Below the pieces are notes generated by a model. The model was not told where the DNA came from, searched no databases, and saw nothing but the letters and a program-made list of their open reading frames with translations. The position numbers were made by a program, and so were the translations under genes. Source: a bacterium (GTDB lineage Bacteria > Zixibacteria > MSB-5A5 > GN15 > FEB-12). Taken from it: a DNA stretch of 5,468 nucleotides. The stretch spans positions 1 to 5,468 of the forward strand of contig DAOVOW010000166.1 of NCBI GenBank assembly GCA_030629485.1. The letters are read 5' to 3'. This document shows positions 1 through 5,468 of the stretch, piece by piece (within the stretch, counting starts at the first letter, position 1; the number at the start of each line of letters is the position of its first letter).

Positions 1-689
1 GCGACGAAATCAACGACAAGACGGTGGTGGTGATTGATGTTCTTCGTTGCACGACCTGCGTCAGCGCCGCTCTGGTGGCGGGCGCTCGAGGAGTCATACC
101 GACCCCCGGCCCCGGTGAGGCCGCCGACATGTGGACAAGAATAGGCCCCCAGATGGCTATCCTTGCAGGGGAGCGGAACGGAATCAAGATCGAGAACTTC
201 CAGTTGGGTAACTCGCCGGCGGAGTTCACCAGCGATGTTGTCGGCGGCAAGTTCGTAGTCATGACCACCAGCAACGGTACCGCGGCCTTCATGGAAGCGA
301 CCAACGCCGCCCTGACGCTGTCATGCAGTCTGACTAATATCTCCAAGGTGGCCGCAAGAACCGCCGAGGAAGGCCGCGACCTGGTGATCACCTGTGCCGG
401 AAGGACCGGTCAGTTTTCGATCGAGGACACTATCTGCGGCGGCATGCTCATGCATCTTTTGGCGACGAAGAACGAAATCAAACTGACCTTCAATGATGCC
501 GGATCGCTGGCTTTGCTTTTGTATCGGAGTAACAAGACGGCTCTGCGGCAGACCATCGCTCAGGGTGAGCACGCCCGGTTCTTGAGCCGACTGGGATTCG
601 AGAGCGACGTTACGGCCGCCGCCGCTTGTGATACCATGCCGGTTCTGCCGATCCTTAAGGACGGTTGTTTGGCGCCGGCCGAGGAATAA
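1..689 (+). CDS. comB: 2-phosphosulfolactate phosphatase, ComB family (5' end cut by window)
   Basis: Family role: ComB hydrolyses 2-phosphosulfolactate to sulfolactate plus phosphate, a Mg2+-dependent cytosolic step first described in coenzyme M synthesis; many bacteria that make no coenzyme M carry homologues. Seen here: the reading frame is open from position 3 (DEINDKT before VVVIDVLR), so the GTG at 24 is an internal Val codon, not the start. Only about 15-20 N-terminal residues should be missing, judged from usual family length. Counting the GTG as residue 1, the family blocks appear in order: IDVLRCTT (4-11), LAGER (47-51), LGNSPAE (61-67), TTSNGT (81-86), CAGRTGQFSIED (124-135) and the C-terminal GFESDV..AA..D block (191-203). 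Stop is TAA at 687-689. The usual RATT is RCTT here. No neighbouring sulfolactate gene is visible, so the pathway (coenzyme M-like, sulfolactate or another sulfonate) stays open. Family assignment is firm; the physiological substrate is inferred. Confidence 0.9.
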   Translation, partial: DEINDKTVVVIDVLRCTTCVSAALVAGARGVIPTPGPGEAADMWTRIGPQMAILAGERNGIKIENFQLGNSPAEFTSDVVGGKFVVMTTSNGTAAFMEATNAALTLSCSLTNISKVAARTAEEGRDLVITCAGRTGQFSIEDTICGGMLMHLLATKNEIKLTFNDAGSLALLLYRSNKTALRQTIAQGEHARFLSRLGFESDVTAAAACDTMPVLPILKDGCLAPAEE

Positions 690-699
690 GATCGAAACG

Positions 700-720
700 G
701 CCGATCCCTGATCGGCTTTT
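700..720 (+). terminator. Probable rho-independent terminator after comB
   Basis: A perfect 7-bp stem, GCCGATC (700-706) and GATCGGC (710-716), closes a 3-base CCT loop and is followed directly by TTTT (717-720). It begins 11 bases after the comB stop. The T run is short and is broken by G at 721, so termination may be incomplete. Its place between the two genes suggests that comB and the downstream gene run are transcribed separately. Confidence 0.6.
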
Positions 721-734
721 GTCGCCTGCTAAGG

Positions 735-740
735 TATAAT
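735..740 (+). promoter_or_regulatory. Candidate -10 box (TATAAT) just upstream of the 746 gene
   Basis: A perfect sigma-70 -10 consensus, TATAAT, ends five bases before the ATG at 746 and lies just past the comB terminator hairpin. No good -35 hexamer is seen 15-19 bases upstream (that stretch is the hairpin's right arm and T run), and there is no extended -10 TG. If it is used, transcription would start at or within a few bases of the ATG, giving a leaderless or nearly leaderless mRNA. The AAGG at 731-734 could instead be a weak Shine-Dalgarno with an 11-base spacer on a transcript that starts further upstream. The two readings exclude each other. Confidence 0.35.
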
Positions 741-745
741 GAATA

Positions 746-2644
746 ATGAAAAAACTCTTACCACTTCTTTTCATCGTACTACTGACCGGCTCGCCGACCT
801 GGTCCGAGGATGGTATCGACGGCGCCATCATTATTTACCAGACTGCCCCGGATTCCTCGCACGAACACCAGCTGTTTGCCGACACCAGTGCCTTCGTAGT
901 AGGTATACCGGCGTCCGGGTTCCTGTTAACGTTCTCGGTTGATATCGACCTCAGGGCGGCTGACAGCAGCGGGTGCGAGTTCACGGTACACATTATTACT
1001 CTTGGTCCCAGAGCCAACACCTACTCGCGAAGTTTTCGGGTCGAGTACGGCCTGCCGGCGCGCATCGGGGATATCCAGGGCAAAGGTACATCACGATACA
1101 CGTTTGAATTCACGCCGCTGCGAATGGTCCAAATCGATACCTCGATGTGTTCCTTCAGCCACCGTCGCACCGGGACCTTTACGAAGGATCCATCGGCCCA
1201 CCTCGATATAAATTATGTGCCCAATTCTCTTGGCGATTACTACTGGGGCACCGTGCGCGGGATCATGGAAGAGCATTACCGCCGCATCCAAACGCTCTAC
1301 AACTTCACCCTCCCCGGCAAGTACGATGTATACCTGTGCCCCTGCTACCTACCGTCGGTTATCTGGGACAAACGCTTCGGCATGGCGGTCGATCCCACCA
1401 GAGCTACGGCTCATGCTGTCTTCACTAAAGCGCTTAACACCGCCGATCCGTTTCTGTTGGCGCACACAGCGGTGCTGCGCAACTATGGTTACGCGCCTCC
1501 CTTTCTTTCGGAGGGACTGGCCAACTACATGTCGTTTGCGCTCTATGACATGAAGGAGATCATGTCCGACGGCGAGGCCACTCCGCTGGTGGAGTTTCTG
1601 GATACCTATCGATACTATACGGCCGATCCGTATCTGGCCGATCGCACCGCCGCTACTTTCGTGATGTATCTGGTCAACGAGTTTGGCTGGACGGAGTTCA
1701 AGAAGCTGTACGTGGCGGCGGATGACCTGAATCTGCAGGACAAGATTGAGCAGCAGTACGGTCGCTCTATCGATGAACTGGAACAAGGCTGGCGGAGCTA
1801 TGTCGACACCAGTGTCATTGATATGAACGGTCTGGTCTTCTATGCGGAACTGGCCGAGGCCATGTTCAACTACAAGTTGATGCTGCGCTACAGCCGGACG
1901 GCGGTGGAATTATCAAAGACGCATCAGGACTCGGTCAGGCATCTGTCGCTGCTCAAGAGAGCTTACTTATTCAACGGTGATTATTACAGCGCCACCGACG
2001 CGCAGCAGGCATTGGTGCAACTGGAAAGCAGTTCTGCCTCGTACTGGATGACTCTGGGTACTTACCGGATGATGAACGGTTTGTACGATGAAGCCTACAA
2101 GGATATCTCGACAGCCTTCAGTCTGGACTCCACCAGTCAAAGTATACGCTTCAACCTCGCCATGAATTATCTCCACAGGGGTGATGAAGAAACGGCCGCG
2201 GAACATCTGACTCAAATCATCAACCATCCCTCCAAAGGTGGGCCCCACGCCGGCGCCATGGTTATGCTGGCCGATATCCTGCGCCGTTCTGCCGACGAGA
2301 AAGATCGTGGGTTGGCCGCGCAGTACTACGCCCAGGCCATTCGAGGACTTGAAATGTCGCTTCAGTCCGGCACGCCATCGCCGTCCGTCCATCTATGGCT
2401 GGGCATGAGCTACCTGGGTATGAGCCGGTACCGCGAGGCACGCGGATACCTTGAAGGCGCCCTGTTTCTTGAGACGCGACCGTTCTATCTCGGGATGATG
2501 CATCTCTGGCTGGGGAAGCTGGCCGATGTGACCAACGAGCGCCAGGCAGCCGTGGCTCATTATTCTGATGTCCTGGCCTTGTCGTCGGCTGACTACCACC
2601 AGCGCGAGGCGCAAAGATACCTCCAGACACCGTACACTCAATAG
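746..2644 (+). CDS. Exported peptidase-MA-like (probably inactive) protein with TPR repeats
   Basis: 632 residues. Residues 1-20 form a signal peptide: MKK, a hydrophobic core (LLPLLFIVLL), and a likely signal peptidase I site after TWS; there is no lipobox Cys, so the product should be periplasmic or secreted. Residues about 25-155 look beta-rich and are not recognised. Residues about 155-353 resemble the peptidase-MA (gluzincin) fold: a strand before YDVYLCPC (193-200), a helix around H240, PPFLSEGLANY (251-261) matching the family's P.WL.EG.A.Y block, and an end typical of the family (YGRSIDELEQGWRSYV, 338-353). The HExxH zinc motif is replaced by HTAVL (240-244), so Glu and the second His are lost while the distal Glu (256) stays. 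A non-catalytic, binding role is inferred. Residues about 362-615 contain roughly six degenerate TPR units, for example 432-465 and 547-576, suggesting protein binding. The ATG at 746 is chosen because it gives the signal peptide; an out-of-frame ATG at 739 is rejected. The next gene starts 9 bases after the stop. Confidence 0.85.
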   Translation: MKKLLPLLFIVLLTGSPTWSEDGIDGAIIIYQTAPDSSHEHQLFADTSAFVVGIPASGFLLTFSVDIDLRAADSSGCEFTVHIITLGPRANTYSRSFRVEYGLPARIGDIQGKGTSRYTFEFTPLRMVQIDTSMCSFSHRRTGTFTKDPSAHLDINYVPNSLGDYYWGTVRGIMEEHYRRIQTLYNFTLPGKYDVYLCPCYLPSVIWDKRFGMAVDPTRATAHAVFTKALNTADPFLLAHTAVLRNYGYAPPFLSEGLANYMSFALYDMKEIMSDGEATPLVEFLDTYRYYTADPYLADRTAATFVMYLVNEFGWTEFKKLYVAADDLNLQDKIEQQYGRSIDELEQGWRSYVDTSVIDMNGLVFYAELAEAMFNYKLMLRYSRTAVELSKTHQDSVRHLSLLKRAYLFNGDYYSATDAQQALVQLESSSASYWMTLGTYRMMNGLYDEAYKDISTAFSLDSTSQSIRFNLAMNYLHRGDEETAAEHLTQIINHPSKGGPHAGAMVMLADILRRSADEKDRGLAAQYYAQAIRGLEMSLQSGTPSPSVHLWLGMSYLGMSRYREARGYLEGALFLETRPFYLGMMHLWLGKLADVTNERQAAVAHYSDVLALSSADYHQREAQRYLQTPYTQ

Positions 2645-2653
2645 CGCTGCACG

Positions 2654-4729
2654 ATGTTCAACTTCCTTAACTCGACTGTTCTCATAGCCGCCGCGGCCAC
2701 TTTGATACCGCTGATTATCCACCTGTTCTCCAGGCGGCGGGTGAAGATAATCGAGTTCTCTTCGCTCAAGCACCTGAAGGCGATGCAGCGACGTCAGGTG
2801 CGCCGACTCAAGATACGTCAGTTGTTGCTGTTGATTCTCAGGATGCTGATTATCCTGGCGGTGGTCCTGGCCTTTGCCCGTCCAACCGTGAAAGAGGGTG
2901 GTCTCGGCTCACACGCGGCGGTGTCGGCGGTGGTTCTGTTTGACAACTCGGCGTCGATGAATCGATACCTGGCCGATGGTGACCTGTTCGAACTGGCCCG
3001 CAAGCGCACCGAGCAGTTGCTTGCCACGTTCGGCGAGGCCGACCAGGTGGCCCTATTGCCTTTGGATGCGACGGCTGGGGGTGATGAAGCCGTCAGTTTT
3101 GCTTCGGCAGCGACGGTCGGCGACCTTTTGAGCAGGCTGCGTCCTGGTTCGTCCTCGGCTGATTTGCAGAGTGGTTTGGACAAGGCACTGACCCTTCTCG
3201 AGCGCTCCGACAATCTTAACCGGGAAATCTACCTGGTTACCGACCGCCAGCGCCGCAACCTGCCGGATCGGATGGTTCTTGCCGAAAGTGACGCCCGCAT
3301 CTGCCTGGTGGAACTGCCGCTGGAGGAAATCGACAACTGCGGCATCACCGGCATCGACTTCGGTGGTCAGTTGCTGATGCCGGGGCATGATTTTGACCTG
3401 ACGGCTACCGTTAAGAACTACGGCGCGACCGATCGAGACGACCTGATCGCCTCGCTCTTTCTTGACGGCAACCGGGTGGCGCAAACCGACGTGCGCGTAG
3501 CCGCCGGTGGGGAGACAGCCGTGCGCTTCACCCGATCCGTATCCCACACCGGGTTTCATTCCGGATGGATAGAACTCTCCGATGACCGCTTTGCCGCCGA
3601 CAATCGTTTCTACTTCAGTCTGCATATTCCCGATCGTTTCAACGTCCTTATTATCCGCGGCGACCATACCTCGCGCTTCGTGTCGTTGGCGCTGATCCCG
3701 GCGCCGAGTGTCAACCAGTACTGGTCGGTCAAGGAAGCTGACCCTGAGCAACTCTCCGGTGTGAACTTTCGGGACTACGATGTAGTCATACTTGCCGGTA
3801 TCGGCGCACTGAGCGACACTTATGTCGAGCGCTTGTGGTCATTCGTCGATCGGGGCAAGGCTCTGTTCGTGATCTACGGTTCAGAGACCGACACCGATAC
3901 GTTCAATCGTCAATGGTCCGTCACGACCGGCGTGGTTATCGAAGAACCGATCAAGATATCGGTCAGCAGGGCCGGCTACTACACGTTCAGTTCCGTCGAT
4001 CTGGAACATCCGATTTTCTCCGTCTTTGATTTTGAAGACGGAAAACCTCCCCAGGTGAAGTTCTACACTCTGCCCCGGTTGAGTCTGTTGTCGGATAGCC
4101 GGGTGCTGATGCGTTTCTCCGGCGACCGACCGGCGCTGGTCGAGCGTCGTTACGGACGCGGTCGCGTCCTGACTTTCACCGGGCCGATGTCGCCTGAATA
4201 CTCCGACCTCACCGGCCATGCTTTCTTTGTGCCTTTCGTTTCACGGGTGGCTGAGTACCTGGCGTCCGACCTGAGCAGTGTCGATCTCGACCTTTTCGTC
4301 GGTCAGAACATCACCCGCAGTGTAAACATACGAGGTTCGCTTCGTTCACCGCTGCAGTTGCATACCCCCGACAGCAGTATCTACAGTGTACCGCCCGAGG
4401 AGGAAGGTGATCGCCTTCTGTATCGCCCCGACGCGGCGGACCAGCCGGGTATCTACCGCACGACCTATCTTGGACAGGAAGTCGATCGCTTTGCCATTAG
4501 CCTGAGTCCCAATGAAGCCGATCTGGCGGTGGTCGATGTTGATCAGATGGTTTCCGCGCTCGGCGCTGTCGAGTACCATCTTCTCGAGACGAGTGTCAAC
4601 CTGATGACAGTAATCTCCGAACTGCGTTTCGGCAAAGAACTCTGGTCGCTTTTTCTGTGGGCTGCGGCCATCCTGTTACTGATCGAAATGCTTCTGGCCC
4701 GCGGCACCAGTTCCGAGGAGTCACCATGA
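2654..4729 (+). CDS. BatA-like membrane protein with VWA and GATase1-like domains
   Basis: 691 residues. The N-terminus is the BatA/aerotolerance-regulator module: membrane segment 1 (about 7-24), a basic loop with SRRRVKIIEFSSL (26-38) and many Arg/Lys, and membrane segment 2 (about 57-76). A von Willebrand factor A domain follows (about 90-220), with metal-site motif DNSAS (97-101) and the late Asp in YLVTD (193-197). Residues about 228-325 look like a beta-sandwich (CARDB-like) with ATVKNYG. Residues about 326-430 resemble a GATase1-like fold (FNVLII, YDVVILAG), with no catalytic triad that I can identify. The block YGRGRVLTFTG (500-510) through FFVPFVSRVAEYL (524-536) is typical of the C-terminal part of this family. 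A last membrane segment spans about 662-682. The large domains should face the periplasm. The start is supported by the family-typical N-terminus (MFNFLNSTVL), although no clear Shine-Dalgarno precedes it, so reinitiation from the upstream gene is likely. The exact function of such proteins is not established; a role in envelope stress or complex assembly is inferred from Bat loci. Confidence 0.88.
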   Translation: MFNFLNSTVLIAAAATLIPLIIHLFSRRRVKIIEFSSLKHLKAMQRRQVRRLKIRQLLLLILRMLIILAVVLAFARPTVKEGGLGSHAAVSAVVLFDNSASMNRYLADGDLFELARKRTEQLLATFGEADQVALLPLDATAGGDEAVSFASAATVGDLLSRLRPGSSSADLQSGLDKALTLLERSDNLNREIYLVTDRQRRNLPDRMVLAESDARICLVELPLEEIDNCGITGIDFGGQLLMPGHDFDLTATVKNYGATDRDDLIASLFLDGNRVAQTDVRVAAGGETAVRFTRSVSHTGFHSGWIELSDDRFAADNRFYFSLHIPDRFNVLIIRGDHTSRFVSLALIPAPSVNQYWSVKEADPEQLSGVNFRDYDVVILAGIGALSDTYVERLWSFVDRGKALFVIYGSETDTDTFNRQWSVTTGVVIEEPIKISVSRAGYYTFSSVDLEHPIFSVFDFEDGKPPQVKFYTLPRLSLLSDSRVLMRFSGDRPALVERRYGRGRVLTFTGPMSPEYSDLTGHAFFVPFVSRVAEYLASDLSSVDLDLFVGQNITRSVNIRGSLRSPLQLHTPDSSIYSVPPEEEGDRLLYRPDAADQPGIYRTTYLGQEVDRFAISLSPNEADLAVVDVDQMVSALGAVEYHLLETSVNLMTVISELRFGKELWSLFLWAAAILLLIEMLLARGTSSEESP
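4715..4720 (+). promoter_or_regulatory. Strong Shine-Dalgarno fixing the ABC-F start
   Basis: GAGGAG lies five bases before the ATG at 4726, inside the last codons of the VWA gene. Together with the ATGA overlap (4726-4729) it fixes the start of the ABC-F gene and indicates translational coupling. It is the only strong ribosome-binding site in the window; the 746 and 2654 genes have weak or no visible ones. Confidence 0.85.
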
Positions 4730-5468
4730 CACTGGTGGCGGCAGAGAGAATCTCCCGCAAGTTCAGCGATCAGGTAATTCTCGACGACGTCTCCTTCACT
4801 ATCAAAGCCGGCCACCGTATCGGCCTTGTGGGCAAGAACGGGTGCGGCAAGACCACGCTGTTTGAGATCATTGCCGGACGGATGGAACTCGACCGGGGGG
4901 CTGTCCATCGTTCCAGACAGTGTCGCATCGATTACATCGAACAGGACCTCATCGCATACGCTGAGAAAACGCTTTTCGAGTATGTCGCTTCGGCGCGTGA
5001 CGAACTGGCCGCGATGCACACTGAGATCGCGGCATTGGAACATCACCTGCAACATCAGCCGGAAGATATCGAACGCTTGAATCAACTGGGTGACTTGCAG
5101 CAAAAGTTCGAGCAGGAGGGCGGGTTCAGTTTCGAACACGATGTCGAGACCATTCTGCACGGACTGGGCTTTGAACAGGGGCGGCACAGTGACCTGATCA
5201 AATACTTTTCCGGCGGTGAGCGCAACCGGGCCGGGTTGGCGCGGGCGCTGGCGGGAAAGGGGAGTTTGATGCTTCTCGATGAGCCGACCAACCATCTCGA
5301 TATCGAATCCACCCGCTGGCTGGAAGAGTACCTGCAAGCGACCGAGCGCAGCTTCATAGTCGTGTCGCACGATCGTTCGTTCCTGGCGGCGGCGGCCACA
5401 GAGATTTGGGAGTTGCGCTTCGGCAAGCTGGAATTCTACAGTGGAGGCCTGGAAAAGTATCTGACCGA
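4726..5468 (+). CDS. ABC-F family ATPase (3' end cut by window)
   Basis: The first 247 residues are visible; full ABC-F proteins usually have over 500 residues and two ATPase domains, so only domain 1 and the start of the inter-domain region are seen. Walker A is GKNGCGKTT (36-44). The Q-loop Gln is Q73 in IDYIEQD. The inserted arm region (about 84-150) is Glu/Gln-rich and helical, a probable coiled coil (DELAAMHTEIAALEHHLQ). The signature is FSGGERNR (161-168), with Phe where Leu is usual. Walker B and the ABC-F hallmark are LLDEPTNHLD (183-192), with catalytic Glu186. The H-loop is SHDRSF (214-219) with His215. There are no membrane segments, so the protein is soluble. Known members (EttA, Uup, antibiotic-resistance types) bind the ribosomal E site and act on translation; which subgroup this belongs to cannot be told without the second half. 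The ATG overlaps the preceding stop by four bases, so it is very probably co-transcribed with the VWA gene. Confidence 0.93.
   Translation, partial: MTLVAAERISRKFSDQVILDDVSFTIKAGHRIGLVGKNGCGKTTLFEIIAGRMELDRGAVHRSRQCRIDYIEQDLIAYAEKTLFEYVASARDELAAMHTEIAALEHHLQHQPEDIERLNQLGDLQQKFEQEGGFSFEHDVETILHGLGFEQGRHSDLIKYFSGGERNRAGLARALAGKGSLMLLDEPTNHLDIESTRWLEEYLQATERSFIVVSHDRSFLAAAATEIWELRFGKLEFYSGGLEKYLT

Noticed and set aside
24..26. GTG as the comB start codon
   Set aside because: The frame stays open upstream to the window edge and gives family-like residues (DKTVVVIDVLR), so the GTG encodes an internal Val and the true start lies before the window.
739..942. Small + strand frame starting at the ATG at 739
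   Set aside because: It is out of frame with the signal-peptide gene at 746, overlaps it entirely, and encodes an Arg/His-rich sequence without features of a real protein.
1621..1641. Short direct repeat of GGCCGATC around 1621 and 1636
   Set aside because: It falls inside coding sequence, encodes normal ADP and AD residues, and is too short and isolated to be a functional repeat.
1439..1654. Similar peptide blocks TADPFLLAHTAV (232-243) and TADPYLADRTAA (292-303) in the pseudo-peptidase, suggesting an internal duplication
   Set aside because: The similarity covers only about 12 residues and does not extend on either side; chance or shared helix-cap preference explains it better than duplication.
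3053..3751. 232-codon open frame on the - strand
   Set aside because: It is fully antisense to the VWA and sandwich domains of the BatA-like gene, with no motif in the translation and no plausible ribosome-binding context.
4543..5370. Long open frame on the - strand opposite the end of the VWA gene and the ABC-F gene
   Set aside because: It lies antisense to two genes with clear family motifs, spans their junction, and its translation shows no recognisable domain; it is a by-product of codon bias.

Overview
The window holds four protein genes, all on the + strand and packed almost end to end. Two of them run off the window edges. Base composition looks moderately GC-rich and even throughout, and no gene stands out as recently acquired. 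I saw no tRNA, rRNA, CRISPR array, insertion sequence or attachment site.

Layout: positions 1-689 are the 3' part of a ComB-family 2-phosphosulfolactate phosphatase gene. It is followed by a compact hairpin with a short T run (700-720) that probably ends its transcript. A perfect TATAAT lies just upstream of the next gene. From 746 to the window end there is a tight gene run: (i) 746-2644, an exported protein with a peptidase-MA-like (gluzincin-fold) middle that has lost its zinc-binding HExxH motif, followed by a TPR-rich C-terminal half; (ii) 2654-4729, a membrane-anchored BatA-type protein with two N-terminal membrane segments, a von Willebrand factor A domain, a GATase1-like domain and a C-terminal membrane segment; (iii) 4726-5468, the first nucleotide-binding domain of an ABC-F ATPase, overlapping the previous gene by four bases (ATGA). 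The 9-base gap and 4-base overlap argue for one operon.

Organism: BatA-like VWA proteins with an attached GATase-like domain, exported TPR/peptidase-MA proteins and Shine-Dalgarno-led genes at this GC level fit a Gram-negative bacterium of the Fibrobacteres-Chlorobi-Bacteroidetes superphylum or a neighbouring candidate phylum (Zixibacteria or KSB1-like). This is inferred from family distribution and gene style, not from a marker gene, and is uncertain.

How the genes may work together: in known Bat (Bacteroides aerotolerance) loci, VWA membrane proteins are encoded with TPR proteins and are thought to form a periplasm-facing complex. The 746-4729 pair looks like a divergent version of that pairing, with a catalytically dead peptidase fold fused to the TPRs. 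The ABC-F protein is cytosolic and ribosome-associated in characterised members, so its link is probably co-expression rather than a shared complex. Nothing here proves a new system. The pseudo-peptidase/TPR plus VWA pair is the best candidate for one.
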